From positions 1 through 49,630 of the forward strand of contig JAJDOD010000095.1 of the NCBI GenBank assembly GCA_022340315.1: a stretch of 49,630 nucleotides of DNA. The letters run 5' to 3'. The position numbers were made by a program, and so were the translations under genes. Below, in pieces: positions 1 to 12,007 of the stretch. Every line of letters starts with the position of its first letter. The first letter of the stretch is position 1. Under the pieces are notes generated by a model that saw nothing but the letters and a program-made list of their open reading frames with translations, searched no databases and was not told the DNA's origin. The DNA is from Silicimonas sp. GTDB lineage: Bacteria > Pseudomonadota > Alphaproteobacteria > Rhodobacterales > Rhodobacteraceae.

Positions 1-145
1 CCCGCCCGTGTGAGTATTGTCGTGGTCCGCTCGCGCGCGATGGGCGTGTCCAGCAACACGACCTGATCGGCATGGTCCAGCAGAAGCATCCGCCGCGATG
101 AGATCGCGAGCAAATCGGTTTGCGCCACGATGTCGAGGGTCCGCG
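1..145 (-). pseudogene. LysR-type regulator substrate-binding-domain fragment (runs off left edge, N-terminal part missing)
   Basis: Reverse-strand translation SRTLDIVAQTDLLAISSRRMLLLDHADQVVLLDTPIARERTTTILTRA resembles the C-terminal part of LTTR effector domains; homology stops at about nt 145 where the opposite-strand TOBE reading begins. Confidence 0.45.
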
Positions 146-352
146 ATGCTGACCGCCGGAGTCGTGGTCGTCGAACCGACCGGCGCCGATACCGAGTTGT
201 TCCTCAAGATCGGCGAGACTCGTTTCACCGTAACCCTGCGCGGCCGCGCCTCTGCCAAGCCGGGCGAGCGCATCGGTTTGAACTACGACACCGGCGCGGC
301 CCACCTGTTCGACGCCGAAAACGGCCTTCGGCTCGACTTGCCAGCCAGCTAG
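146..352 (+). pseudogene. C-terminal TOBE-domain fragment of a MalK/UgpC-type sugar ABC transporter ATPase
   Basis: MLTAGVVVVEPTGADTELFLKIGETRFTVTLRGRASAKPGERIGLNYDTGAAHLFDAENGLRL matches TOBE_2 pattern (VVEPTGADT...FDAENGLRL); no Walker A/B domain upstream in frame. Confidence 0.6.
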
Positions 353-1581
353 CGCAATACACGGGAAGGCAGAAGCTTGCCAGAGCACTCGCCGAAGCCG
401 ATCTGGAAACCGTTGCCCAGTGCCGCGCCCCTCAGCGTCAGGGTGTCACCATCCTCGATAAACGTTCGGGTCCCGCCGTCGATCTCGATAGCTTCCCTGC
501 CGCCCCAGCTCATCTCCAGCAGCGACCCCCGGCTTGCCTTGCCCGGCCCCGAAATCGTGCCCGAACCCAAGAGGTCACCCACCCGCATCGGGCAGCCCGA
601 CGAGCTGTGGTGCGCAAGTTGCTGAGCGGTGGAGTAGTACATCTCGCGGAAATTCGTGCGCGAGATCACCGTCTCGCGCCCGCCCTCGGGCGTCAGTCCG
701 ATCTCAAGCGCGATGTCGTAGTTCATCGGCCCCGGCTCCGCGAGATAAGGCAAAAGCGGCAGTTCGCGTTCGGGCGGAGCGACGCGGAACGGCTCGAGCG
801 CTGCGGCGGTGACGATCCAGGGCGAAATCGTGGTGGCGGTCGCCTTGGCCTGGAAGGGGCCGAGAGGCTGGTATTCCCACCCCTGAATGTCGCGGGCCGA
901 CCAGTCGTTGAGGAGCACGAAGCCGAAGATGTTGTCGAAGGCCTCGCCCACCGCCAACGGCCCGTCCGAGGCCTGCCCGACCACGGCCCCCATCTCCAGT
1001 TCGATGTCGAATCGCCGGGAAGGCCCGAAGCGCGGCACCTCGTCATTCGGGCCCTTCAACTGGCCGTGCGGCCGCCTCACCGGCGTGCCCGAAACCACTA
1101 CCGACGAAGCGCGTCCGTTGTACCCGATGGGAATGTGCAGCCAGTTTGGTGGCAGAGCGTTCTCGGGCCCGCGGAACATCGAGCCGACGTTGAAGGCGTG
1201 GTTCCGGCTTGCGTAGAAGTCTGTGTACTCCGCGACCGTGAAGGGCATGTGCAGCCTGGCATTTTCCAGGGCAACCAGGTCGCCGGGGCGGGGCGGTTCG
1301 CCTTCGGACAGAAGCCTGGTCAGTTCGGTGCGAAGCCGCGCCCATTCCGCGAGCCCGCGCTCCATGAAACTGTTCCAGCTTCCCGTGCCCAGTGTCCCGC
1401 CGAAGTCGAGCACTCCCTCGGTTTCCAGCGCTGCCAGGTCGAGGATGCTGTCTCCGATCGCGGTCCCGCAGCGGGGTGCGCCGCCGTCCGTCGAGAATAC
1501 CCCGTACGGCAGGTTGTTGAGCGGAAAGTTGGTTTCGGGCGCATTGGCGCTCTCGACCCAGGAGCGGATCAGGTTGGTCAT
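349..1581 (-). CDS. fahA: fumarylacetoacetase
   Basis: MTNLIRSWVESANAPETNFPLNNLPYGVF..., LLNDWSARDIQGWEYQPLGPF, GSGTISGP motifs; next to maiA and hmgA. ORF trimmed to the MTNL start. Confidence 0.93.
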   Translation of the reverse strand: MTNLIRSWVESANAPETNFPLNNLPYGVFSTDGGAPRCGTAIGDSILDLAALETEGVLDFGGTLGTGSWNSFMERGLAEWARLRTELTRLLSEGEPPRPGDLVALENARLHMPFTVAEYTDFYASRNHAFNVGSMFRGPENALPPNWLHIPIGYNGRASSVVVSGTPVRRPHGQLKGPNDEVPRFGPSRRFDIELEMGAVVGQASDGPLAVGEAFDNIFGFVLLNDWSARDIQGWEYQPLGPFQAKATATTISPWIVTAAALEPFRVAPPERELPLLPYLAEPGPMNYDIALEIGLTPEGGRETVISRTNFREMYYSTAQQLAHHSSSGCPMRVGDLLGSGTISGPGKASRGSLLEMSWGGREAIEIDGGTRTFIEDGDTLTLRGAALGNGFQIGFGECSGKLLPSRVLR

Positions 1582-1591
1582 ATTTTCTCCG

Positions 1592-2221
1592 TCAGGTGGC
1601 ATCTGGCTGGTTTTCAGGGCGCGCCGCGTCGAAGGCGGCAAGGGCAAGGCAGTGGGTTTCGATCTCGATCAGACGGTCGAACGGGCCAAGGTCACAGCCC
1701 CAGCGGTGCGCATTGTATAGCTGCGGTACCAGGCAAAGATCGGCCAGCCCCGGCGCATTCCCGAAACAGAACGCGGTGTCCGGCGCGATAAGCTTCGAAA
1801 AGGCGGCAAAGCCCCGCGTCATCCAGTCGTTCATCCAGGCGGCGGCTGCCTCCTGGTCGTGCCCCATCTCCTTGAGTTTCTGCACCACGCGCAGGTTGTT
1901 TACCGGATGCACGTCGGTCGCGATTCCTAACGCAGCGGCCCGCACTTCTGCCCGCTTGACGGGGTCGGCGGGCAGAAGTGCGGGGTCGGGACGAGTCTCC
2001 TCCAGCCAGTCGAGGATCGCCATTGACTGCGTCAGTACCGTGCCATCTTCCAGCACCAGCGTCGGCACGCCCAGTCCGGGGTTCAGCGCTGCGTATGCCT
2101 CGGTCTGCTGCTCACCCGCGGCCAGATTGACCGCCACCGTCTCGTAACCCACGCCCTTGAGGTTCAACGCGATCCGGACCCGGTAGGACGTTGTCGACCG
2201 CCAATAGGTGTAAAGCTTCAT
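1592..2221 (-). CDS. maiA: maleylacetoacetate isomerase (zeta-class GST)
   Basis: [24 protein letters not shown]-terminal SSxxxRVRIALxxKG motif; 4-nt overlap with hmgA. Confidence 0.92.
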   Translation of the reverse strand: MKLYTYWRSTTSYRVRIALNLKGVGYETVAVNLAAGEQQTEAYAALNPGLGVPTLVLEDGTVLTQSMAILDWLEETRPDPALLPADPVKRAEVRAAALGIATDVHPVNNLRVVQKLKEMGHDQEAAAAWMNDWMTRGFAAFSKLIAPDTAFCFGNAPGLADLCLVPQLYNAHRWGCDLGPFDRLIEIETHCLALAAFDAARPENQPDAT

Positions 2222-3573
2222 TTCTCACCCGGCGCGCCGTCGAACTTCTTCTCCAGCGTCGCCCAGACGTCGATGTAGTCCTCTTGCAGCGGCGCTTCTT
2301 TCCCTGCGAATTTCGTCAGGTGCTGGGGGAAGCGCGTCTCGAACATGAACGACATGGTATTGTCCAGCTTTTCTGGCTTAAGCTCGGCATTGGACGCGCC
2401 CTCGAAGGCGTTTCGGTCCGGCCCGTGCGGCAGCATCATGTTGTGGAGCGAAAGTCCCCCCGGCACGAAGCCCTTCGGTTTGGCGTCGTACTGACCGTAG
2501 ATGTTGCCCATCAGCTCGGACATGACGTTCTTATGGTACCAGGGCGGGCGGAACGTGTCCTCCATCACCATCCAGCGCTCGCGGAAGAGCACGAAGTCGA
2601 TGTTTGCTGTGCCGGGAACCCCCGAGGGCGCGGTCAGCACGGTGAAGATCGACGGGTCAGGGTGGTCGAACAGGATCGCGCCAACCGGGCAATAGGTGCG
2701 CAGGTCGTACTTCAGCGGCGCATAGTTGCCATGCCAGGCCACCACGTCCAGCGGCGAATGCCCGATCTCGCAGCGATGGAACTGCCCGCACCACTTGACC
2801 GTCACCGTGGAAGGCGCTTCGCGGTCTTCGAACGCCGCCACGGGCGCCTTGAAGTCGCGCGGGTTCGCCATGCAATTTGCCCCGATCGGCCCGCGCCCCG
2901 GCAGTTCGAACTTTTGCCCGTAGTTCTCGCAGACGAAGCCGCGCGCCGGTCCCTCCAGCAATTCGACGCGGTAGACAAGACCGCGCGGGATGATTGCGAT
3001 CTCCTTCGGCTCGATGTCGATGATCCCGAGCTCGGTGGCAAAGCGCAGTTTGCCCTCCTGCGGGATCACCAGAAGCTCGCTGTCGGCCGAGAAGAAATAG
3101 TCGTCGTGCATGCTTTCGGTGACCAAATAGATGTGACTTGCCATGCCGGTCTGAGTATTCACGTTTCCCGCCGTGGTCATCGTGCGCATGCCCGCGATCC
3201 AGGTAAGCGGCGCATCGCTGTGCGGCACCGGGTCCCAGCGATACTGGCCCAGCGAGGTGACGTCGTCGACGATGTTAGGCGCCGATTTCCAATAGGGAAC
3301 TTCGATCTTCACGTAGCGGCTTGAATGGTTCACCGAAGGCCGGATGCGATAGCACCATGTCCGCTCGTTCTGGTGCGCGGGCGCGGTGAAGGCAGTGCCG
3401 GAAAGCTGCTCGCCATAAAGTCCATAGTTGCATTTCTGTGGGCTGTTTCTGCCGCGTGGGAGCGCGCCCGGCAATGCTTCGGTCTCGAAGTCGTTGCCGA
3501 AGCCGGGCATATAGCCTGGCGTGGTCGCGGTGCTTTCGGCCTGGATCATCACGCCGGGTTCGTAGTTGGTCAT
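2218..3573 (-). CDS. hmgA: homogentisate 1,2-dioxygenase
   Basis: [46 protein letters not shown]-like N-terminus, [23 protein letters not shown] motifs. Confidence 0.96.
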   Translation of the reverse strand: MTNYEPGVMIQAESTATTPGYMPGFGNDFETEALPGALPRGRNSPQKCNYGLYGEQLSGTAFTAPAHQNERTWCYRIRPSVNHSSRYVKIEVPYWKSAPNIVDDVTSLGQYRWDPVPHSDAPLTWIAGMRTMTTAGNVNTQTGMASHIYLVTESMHDDYFFSADSELLVIPQEGKLRFATELGIIDIEPKEIAIIPRGLVYRVELLEGPARGFVCENYGQKFELPGRGPIGANCMANPRDFKAPVAAFEDREAPSTVTVKWCGQFHRCEIGHSPLDVVAWHGNYAPLKYDLRTYCPVGAILFDHPDPSIFTVLTAPSGVPGTANIDFVLFRERWMVMEDTFRPPWYHKNVMSELMGNIYGQYDAKPKGFVPGGLSLHNMMLPHGPDRNAFEGASNAELKPEKLDNTMSFMFETRFPQHLTKFAGKEAPLQEDYIDVWATLEKKFDGAPGEK

Positions 3574-3593
3574 CGCGCTTCTCCTCCGGGACA

Positions 3594-3730
3594 ATATCGT
3601 TGCAAACGAAACGAAATACCAGTCGCAGATCCTTGCGCGAAAATCAAGTTCATTTCGTTTGCAACGAAATAGCTGCGCATCGGCATTGCGGCGCGGTGTG
3701 GAATCCATATCATTTCACTCGAAACGAACT
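3594..3730. promoter_or_regulatory. Probable MarR operator cluster in hmgA/marR divergent region
   Basis: Perfect inverted repeat ATTTCGTT-TGC-AACGAAAT at 3652-3670; degenerate relatives at 3594-3612 (ATATCGTT-GCA-AACGAAAC) and 3712-3730 (ATTTCACT-CGA-AACGAACT), spaced 58 and 60 bp. Confidence 0.7.
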
Positions 3731-3740
3731 CGAGTCTGCC

Positions 3741-4214
3741 ATGCCCACCGAAGACTTCCACCTTTCCGACTTCCTGCCCTACCGCCTCGCCGTGCTGGCC
3801 GAGCGGGTCAGCCGCCGCCTCGCCGCCGAGTATGGCAAGACCCACGGACTGACTGTGGCTGAATGGCGGGTCATCGCGCACCTGTCGCAAAACGGCGCGG
3901 TCTCGGTGCGGGACATCCAGAGAAACGTCAACCTTGAGAAACCTCGTGTCAGCCGCGCCGTCGCGCGCCTTGAAGCGACCGGCCTGGTCCGCAAGGTGCC
4001 GGGCAAAACCGACGCACGTTTGGTCTCAATTTCCCTGACGAAGAAGGGCGAGCAGGCGTTGACCGAGATCCTGCCCGCCGCCCGCACCGTTGAAGACCAA
4101 CTTCTCGCCGCCGCAGGGTCGAAGGACCTGAAGGCCTTCTTCAAGGTCATTGACAGCATGCACGCCGTACTGGACGCCGACGCGAAACCGAACGAGCGCA
4201 AGCGGGACGCGTGA
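3741..4214 (+). CDS. MarR-family transcriptional regulator
   Basis: LTVAEWRVIAHLSQNGAVSVRDIQRNVNLEKPRVSRAVARLEATGLVRKVPGKTDARLVSISLTKKG wHTH; ORF trimmed to MPTEDFHL start. Confidence 0.88.
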   Translation: MPTEDFHLSDFLPYRLAVLAERVSRRLAAEYGKTHGLTVAEWRVIAHLSQNGAVSVRDIQRNVNLEKPRVSRAVARLEATGLVRKVPGKTDARLVSISLTKKGEQALTEILPAARTVEDQLLAAAGSKDLKAFFKVIDSMHAVLDADAKPNERKRDA

Positions 4215-4216
4215 GC

Positions 4217-4816
4217 CTACATGTCGAGGAACACTGTTTCGCCGTCGCCTTGCAACCGGATATCGAACCGGTAGGATTCGCCCCCCTGTGCCCTGGCAAT
4301 CATCGTCTCGACACGCGGGCGCTGCTCGATCCGCGAAAGAACCGGGTCGGTGGCGTTGTCTTCGTCGCTGAAATAGATTCGGGTCGAAAGCCCAACATTT
4401 ATCCCCCGCGCCACGATCCAAATCGCGATATGTGGCGCCTGCATCCGTCCGTCGCGCATTGCCACCCGCCCCGGCTTCACCGTGCGCAGCGTGAACTCAC
4501 CCGTCGTGCCATCAGCGGCGAAGCGGCAGAAGCCCGTCACCGCCGGGTCGGCGTTCGGCTGACCGGCATAAATCCCCGAAGCATCCGCCTGCCAACTTTC
4601 TAGGAGCGCGTCGCGCATTGCCCAGCCCGTGCCATCATAGACGCTGCCGGTGATGGTGATGACCTTGCCTTTTGCACCCTCCGAGATGGGCGATCCGCCA
4701 AGGTCCTCGGGATAGATGGCGCCAAGTCCGGCGAAAGTCGGAATGCAGCCGATGTGAACGTAAGGCCCGGCGGTCTGCGAGGCGGTCTCGGTGAGGGTCG
4801 TCAGTTTCTGCGTCAT
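4217..4816 (-). CDS. pcaG: protocatechuate 3,4-dioxygenase alpha subunit
   Basis: TETASQTAGPYVHIGCIP..., GxVYDGTG, LESWQADASGIY, IAIWIVARGINVGLSTRIYF; adjacent to pcaH. Confidence 0.93.
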   Translation of the reverse strand: MTQKLTTLTETASQTAGPYVHIGCIPTFAGLGAIYPEDLGGSPISEGAKGKVITITGSVYDGTGWAMRDALLESWQADASGIYAGQPNADPAVTGFCRFAADGTTGEFTLRTVKPGRVAMRDGRMQAPHIAIWIVARGINVGLSTRIYFSDEDNATDPVLSRIEQRPRVETMIARAQGGESYRFDIRLQGDGETVFLDM

Positions 4817-4817
4817 C

Positions 4818-5555
4818 TCACATCCCCTCCGGGCGGTTCTCAAAGAAAGTCTGGCGCCGGCCACGCAGCACGATGTCGAACTTGTAGGCCAGGAAATCCA
4901 TCGGTTTCGCCCGGCTCATGTCGAGCGGCGCTACCAATTGCTCGATCTGCCCCCGGTCCTTGATCGTCGCCACGATGGGGCAGCGGTCGATCAGCGGATC
5001 GCCCTCGAAATACATCTGGGTGATCAGCCGCTGCCCGAAGGCCCGCCCGAAGACCGAGAAGTGAATGTGCATTGGCCGCCAGTCATTCCCACGGTTCGGC
5101 CAGGGGTAGGCTCCTGGCCGGATGGTCAGGAACTGGTAGTGCCCTTGCACATCGGTCAGCGTCCGCCCGCAGCCGCCGAAGTTCGGGTCAAGCGGCGCGA
5201 AATAGGTGTCCTTCAAGTGGCGGTAGCGTCCGCCCGCATTGGCCTGCCAGATCTCGACCAGCGTTTCCGGCACCGGCCGCCCGGTTTCGTCCAGCACGCG
5301 TCCATGCACAAGGATGCGCTCGCCCACCGCGGGCGCCTCGCCCTTGGTCCAGTTCAGGATCAGGTTGTTGTCGAGCGTCCCTATCACCCCGTGACCGAAG
5401 ACCGGCCCGGTCTGCTCGGTCACAGTGCTGTCGAGCGACAGCAAGGGGAGCGAGGGCGCCCTCGTCATCGTCGTCTTGTAGCCCGGATCGTAGGGGTCGG
5501 GATGCACCGCGCGGTTGCGCGGGATCAGGGGCAGGGTGTCATAGTCGTCGGTCAT
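4818..5555 (-). CDS. pcaH: protocatechuate 3,4-dioxygenase beta subunit
   Basis: YKTTMTRAPSLPLLSLDST..., LVEIWQANAGGRYRH, RPGAYPWPNRGNDWRPMHIHFSVFG (intradiol Fe ligands). Confidence 0.95.
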   Translation of the reverse strand: MTDDYDTLPLIPRNRAVHPDPYDPGYKTTMTRAPSLPLLSLDSTVTEQTGPVFGHGVIGTLDNNLILNWTKGEAPAVGERILVHGRVLDETGRPVPETLVEIWQANAGGRYRHLKDTYFAPLDPNFGGCGRTLTDVQGHYQFLTIRPGAYPWPNRGNDWRPMHIHFSVFGRAFGQRLITQMYFEGDPLIDRCPIVATIKDRGQIEQLVAPLDMSRAKPMDFLAYKFDIVLRGRRQTFFENRPEGM

Positions 5556-5567
5556 GGTCCTCGCTCG

Positions 5568-7696
<2,129 letters not shown>

Positions 7697-7703
7697 GGCC
7701 GCC

Positions 7704-9008
7704 TCAGTTTATCATGGTGTTCGGGAGGAAGAGCGCGATCTGCGGGAAGGCGATCAGGATGGCGAGTGCCACCAGCATCATCACCCAGAACAGGACGACG
7801 CCCGAGAAAATCTGTCCCAGCGGTACGTTCGGCGCGACGGACTTGACGATAAAGACATTCAGCCCGACCGGTGGCGATATCAGCCCCATCTCGAGTGCCA
7901 GAACGACGAGAACGCCGAACCAGATCGGGTCGATGCCCATGTTTGTGATGATCGGAAAGAAGATCGGCAGGGTCAGCACCAGCATCGCGAAGCCTTCGAG
8001 AAAGCAACCGAGGATGACATAGATCGCGAGGATCACGACCAGCACGCCCGTCGGGCCGAGGTTCAGGTTTTCCATGAAGGCGCCGACTGCCTCCGGAATG
8101 TGACTCAGTGCCATGAAAGGGTTGATCATGTGGGCCGCGATCAGGATCAGCATGACCGTCGCTGTGGTCACCACGCTGTCCTTTGCCGCCGCCCACAGCT
8201 GGCGCAGACCGAGCGTGTGCGTAACGACCCCGATAAGGATCACGGCCGCCGCGCCCACCGCCGCCGCTTCGACCGGCGAGAAGAGCCCGCCATAGATACC
8301 GCCTATCGTCAGCATGATGATCGCGCCGATTGGCCCCGCACCGCTGATGGCCCGCAACTTCTCGCCGAGAGATGTCGACGGGCCCGCGGGTCCGTAGTTC
8401 GGCCGGATCCAGCAGAGGATGGTAACCGCCATCACGAACAGCCCAAGCAGCAGGATGCCGGGAAAGACGCCGGCAAGGAACAGCCGCCCGATGGATTGCT
8501 CGGTCAGGATGGCGTAGATCACGAAGCCCGTGGACGGAGGGATCAGGATGCCAAGCGTGCCGCCGGCTGCCACCACTCCGGTGGAGAGCCGTGGGTCGTA
8601 GTTGAAGCGGTCCATCTCGGCCAGCGCGACCTTGCCCATTGTCAGGGCCGAAGCGACCGATGATCCGGAAAGCGCGGCGAACCCGCCGCAGCCGATAACG
8701 GTTGCCGATGCCAGGCCGCCACGGACCGATCCGATGATGGCATATGCCGCGTCATAGAGCCTCCGGCTCATGCCCGTGATCGAAGCGACATTGCCCATCA
8801 GGATGAAGAGCGGCACCACCACCAGTTCCGGCGAAGACCCCAGGGTATAGGCCTCGGATGCCAGCAGGCTCACGGCGGCGTTCACGCTGTTGAGATGGAC
8901 GATGCCGAAAAAACCGACGACGAACATCGCGAAGGCGACGGGGATGCGCAGCACCAGCAGCACGAAAAGCGCAACGATGCCGAGGAGGCCGGCGGCGGAC
9001 GCGCTCAT
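7704..9008 (-). CDS. TRAP transporter large permease (DctM)
   Basis: Hydrophobic multi-TM protein with GGTLGILIPPSTGFVIYAILTEQSIGRLFLAGVFPG motif. Confidence 0.93.
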   Translation of the reverse strand: MSASAAGLLGIVALFVLLVLRIPVAFAMFVVGFFGIVHLNSVNAAVSLLASEAYTLGSSPELVVVPLFILMGNVASITGMSRRLYDAAYAIIGSVRGGLASATVIGCGGFAALSGSSVASALTMGKVALAEMDRFNYDPRLSTGVVAAGGTLGILIPPSTGFVIYAILTEQSIGRLFLAGVFPGILLLGLFVMAVTILCWIRPNYGPAGPSTSLGEKLRAISGAGPIGAIIMLTIGGIYGGLFSPVEAAAVGAAAVILIGVVTHTLGLRQLWAAAKDSVVTTATVMLILIAAHMINPFMALSHIPEAVGAFMENLNLGPTGVLVVILAIYVILGCFLEGFAMLVLTLPIFFPIITNMGIDPIWFGVLVVLALEMGLISPPVGLNVFIVKSVAPNVPLGQIFSGVVLFWVMMLVALAILIAFPQIALFLPNTMIN

Positions 9009-9508
9009 TCAGCTTCTCCCTTGCGAACGTCGTAGCCGCGGATTGCCAGTTCAGCCGATCTCAGGGCCATGCCGAACGCGGTCAGCAGGCAGAAGGCAAC
9101 CAGCGCCCACTGTGTCCATGCCTTTGGTATATAAAGAAGATTGGTTGAAAGATTGAGCATCACCGACAGCTTGGCGCTCTGCCAGACCGCCCAGGCCAGT
9201 GCGACGAAGATAACCGCTCCAAGGGCGGCGGCGATCACGTCGATAGCGCGGTTCATCGCCGGCGGAAAGTTCTGCTCGAAAAGATCGACTGCGACGTGCC
9301 CGCCGTTGCGGTCGCAAAGCGCCATCGCCCCGAAGACGAGGATCACCATCGCCGTCATGGTCATGTCCTGAGAGCCATAGAGCGGGCTTCCGAATGCACG
9401 ACCGACAACGTCGATCAGGATCACGACGACCTGGAAAAGAAGCCCCAGGCCGCCGATGGACGCGGACAGGCCAATAAGCCCGTCCGCGATTTTCCTTGCT
9501 GCGTTCAA
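9005..9508 (-). CDS. TRAP transporter small permease (DctQ)
   Basis: Four-TM DctQ-like protein, RNGGHVAVDLFEQNFPP motif; overlaps dctM by 4 nt. Confidence 0.88.
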   Translation of the reverse strand: MNAARKIADGLIGLSASIGGLGLLFQVVVILIDVVGRAFGSPLYGSQDMTMTAMVILVFGAMALCDRNGGHVAVDLFEQNFPPAMNRAIDVIAAALGAVIFVALAWAVWQSAKLSVMLNLSTNLLYIPKAWTQWALVAFCLLTAFGMALRSAELAIRGYDVRKGEAE

Positions 9509-9517
9509 CGCGACCGC

Positions 9518-10489
9518 TCAGTTGTTGAGCGCGTCGAAAACCGACTGGCCGCCGACCTCGTCGACATAGGCTTGCGTGACGGGGGCGGTCAGCGCGTCGA
9601 AGGCCGCGATTTCCTCGGCGGTGAGATCGACGAAGGTATTCTTGGCGTCGCCGCGCGCGCGTTCGGTTCCGGCCACACCAGTGGCATTCCAGGCGGATTC
9701 CGCGTTGTTCGACACTTCACAGCGATAGTCGCCGCTGAGTTTCGCTTTCGCCTCATCCGGGAGCGCGTCGAAGGTCCCGGTGTTCATCGCTGCGAAGAAG
9801 CCGAGGCTGCCAAGCGGGGCGCCGATGGTGAAAGCGTTCGCGACCTCGTCCAGCTTGAAGTCGTCGAGCGTGGACGAGCCCGTGAATACGCCGTCGATCA
9901 GGCCGGTTTCAAGCGACTGGTAGACCTGGTTGATCGGCATCTGCACCGGAACAGCGCCAAGGGCCTCGACCACCTTGCCCGCAGTCGCGCCTGCCACGCG
10001 GATCTTGAGGCCCGCCAGGTCCTCCGGCTTGCGGATCACCTTTTCGCGCATGATCATGATATTCGGCTCGGACGACCAGAGCGCCACCGGAACGGTGCCG
10101 GGAAACTCGCCGCTGATCTCGTCGAAGACCTTGCAATAAGCGTCCGCCCCGGACATGCCCGTCGGGACCGCGCCCGGCAGTTCCATGATCATCGTTTTCT
10201 GGAACTGCGACGAGGTATATCCCTGCAACCCCCAGGTAATGTCGGCTGCGCCCTGAACGGCCCGCACGTATTGCTCGACCGGACCGGCACCCAATTCGCC
10301 GCCGTGATAGCCGCGTACCGTTACCGCGCCACCGGTCGCCGCGGACAGATCGGCGTTCAGCTTTTCGATGACACTGGCATTCACCGTATGTGCCGGCGAC
10401 GTGAAATTCGCGAATTTCAGCTCTTGCGCGTTTATGGCCGTTGCAGAGACCGCAAGAGCGCCCGCAAATGCAATTGAGTTCATTTTCAT
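9518..10489 (-). CDS. TRAP transporter substrate-binding protein (DctP)
   Basis: Signal peptide then QELKFANFTSPAHTVNASVIEKLNADLSAATGG..., ETGLIDGVFTGSSTLDDFKLDEVANAFTIG. Confidence 0.88.
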   Translation of the reverse strand: MKMNSIAFAGALAVSATAINAQELKFANFTSPAHTVNASVIEKLNADLSAATGGAVTVRGYHGGELGAGPVEQYVRAVQGAADITWGLQGYTSSQFQKTMIMELPGAVPTGMSGADAYCKVFDEISGEFPGTVPVALWSSEPNIMIMREKVIRKPEDLAGLKIRVAGATAGKVVEALGAVPVQMPINQVYQSLETGLIDGVFTGSSTLDDFKLDEVANAFTIGAPLGSLGFFAAMNTGTFDALPDEAKAKLSGDYRCEVSNNAESAWNATGVAGTERARGDAKNTFVDLTAEEIAAFDALTAPVTQAYVDEVGGQSVFDALNN

Positions 10490-10578
10490 TCTAGTCCTCC
10501 CAGATTTTCCCGGTCGCGGCCGGTTCCTTAATTGCTATGTTCTTGCAGGCCGGGCCACAACAGCCCGGCTGCGAACGA

Positions 10579-11988
10579 TTACGCGGATTTCGCCCGCCAG
10601 CTGTCGGCTGCATAAATTTCGCGTGCGTCAGATGAATAGGGCGTCGGCGACACCCGGACACGGATCTCGGCCTGCTTGTGTTTCTCGGTCGAAGTCTTCG
10701 CCGTGTCGTCGGGCTCACCCCATCGCAGGGTAAGAACATCGCCGATTTCGACGCTCTGATCGACCACTCCGAGTGAAAGCATGCAGCGCTCGTTGTAGCT
10801 GTAGCCGTTGAACATCGACATGCCCACCATCTTGTCGCCCTGCATCACCATGTCGGCCGACGAGGAGGCATAGTTCGGCTGCGGGAAGTCGATCCACTTG
10901 TAGTGCTCGGCGCCCGGCACGAAGGCCGAGGCGATGACTTTCACTACGTCTTCGGCGTTCCACTCGAAGGTTACCTTCTTGCGGTTGGTCTTGCTCCCCC
11001 TCATCGCCGCCAGAGCAGATTTCCCGATGAAATCTTCCTTCTTCCAGCCGATGTAGAAATCGTAACCCAGTTCGAACGGGTTGACGTAATAATCCTCGAT
11101 ATTGTCGCTGACAAAGCTGCCGCCGATGGCGCCCGCCGCCTCGTACATCTCCGAACCCAGCCAGTCGCGGTAATCCGCCATCATGCCATCGCCCGTGTAG
11201 ATGCCCGGTAGGGGCGAGGGGATCCAGCCCGACTCGAGCGTGTTCGTCGAATAGGCGCGGCTGCCGCACTGAACCAGCTTCACGCCCGCATCGCGCGCGG
11301 CCTGCAGGATGGTCGCGTTTATGTAATTCTTGTCCTCGTAAGGTCCCCAGACCTCCAGCCCAGGCGCACCCGACATGCCGTGGCGTAGCGCCTGCACCTT
11401 CTTCGATCCGATGTTGATCCAGTCGACATGGAAGAACTTGATGTCGGGGATCGGTCCGCCGTTCATCTTTTCGAAGATCGCCGGCGCGTCCGGCCCCTGG
11501 ATTTGGTAGCGGTAATGCGTCCGCAGAACCCGCTCGCCCTCGGGGCGGCTGGTCGAGCGCGGGTCATGCTTGATCCGCACGTTCCACTTCCCCCAGGCGG
11601 CGCAGAACATCAGCCAGTTCGAAGTCGGCGCGCGGCCAACGAGGATGAACTTGTCCTCGCGCTCACGGAAAATGATGTGGTCGCCGATGACATAGCCCGC
11701 CGGGGTGACCGGCACGAAGTGCTTGGCGCGGTTGAGGCTGAGATTCGAGAAGCTGTTGATCCCGTGATGGGCTAGGAATGCCTCGGCCTGCGGCCCCTCT
11801 ACGATCAACTCGTCCATGTGGTGAGACTGGTCGAAAAGCACCGCCGTTTCGCGCCAGGCCCGCTGCTCGTCCCGCCAGTTTGCAAATTCGGGCGTCACGA
11901 CCGGATAGACATACATACCGATTTGCGAGTTGCGAAGCATCTCGACGGGGTTCTTGTGTTTGGCCATCACATCGGACAGGCTCGGCAT
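10579..11988 (-). CDS. ligM: Tetrahydrofolate-dependent aryl O-demethylase (LigM/DesA-like, GcvT fold)
   Basis: MPSLSDVMAKHKNPVEMLRNSQIGMYVYPVVTPEFANWRDEQRAWRETAVLFDQSHHMDELIVEG; length and N-terminus match LigM/DesA rather than GcvT or DmdA. Confidence 0.75.
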   Translation of the reverse strand: MPSLSDVMAKHKNPVEMLRNSQIGMYVYPVVTPEFANWRDEQRAWRETAVLFDQSHHMDELIVEGPQAEAFLAHHGINSFSNLSLNRAKHFVPVTPAGYVIGDHIIFREREDKFILVGRAPTSNWLMFCAAWGKWNVRIKHDPRSTSRPEGERVLRTHYRYQIQGPDAPAIFEKMNGGPIPDIKFFHVDWINIGSKKVQALRHGMSGAPGLEVWGPYEDKNYINATILQAARDAGVKLVQCGSRAYSTNTLESGWIPSPLPGIYTGDGMMADYRDWLGSEMYEAAGAIGGSFVSDNIEDYYVNPFELGYDFYIGWKKEDFIGKSALAAMRGSKTNRKKVTFEWNAEDVVKVIASAFVPGAEHYKWIDFPQPNYASSSADMVMQGDKMVGMSMFNGYSYNERCMLSLGVVDQSVEIGDVLTLRWGEPDDTAKTSTEKHKQAEIRVRVSPTPYSSDAREIYAADSWRAKSA

Positions 11989-12007
11989 CTCTGATATCTC
12001 CTCTTTC

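Noticed and set aside
130-1791. 553-aa plus-strand ORF
   Set aside because: Antisense shadow of fahA; Arg/His/Pro-rich, no recognisable domain, typical of high-GC opposite frames.
2191-3324. 377-aa plus-strand ORF
   Set aside because: Antisense to hmgA with no domain features.
9296-10477. 393-aa plus-strand ORF
   Set aside because: Antisense to TRAP dctQ/dctP genes; no motifs.
10579-11988. Calling the GcvT-fold protein DmdA (DMSP demethylase)
   Set aside because: Length (469 aa), N-terminus and aromatic gene context fit LigM/DesA better.
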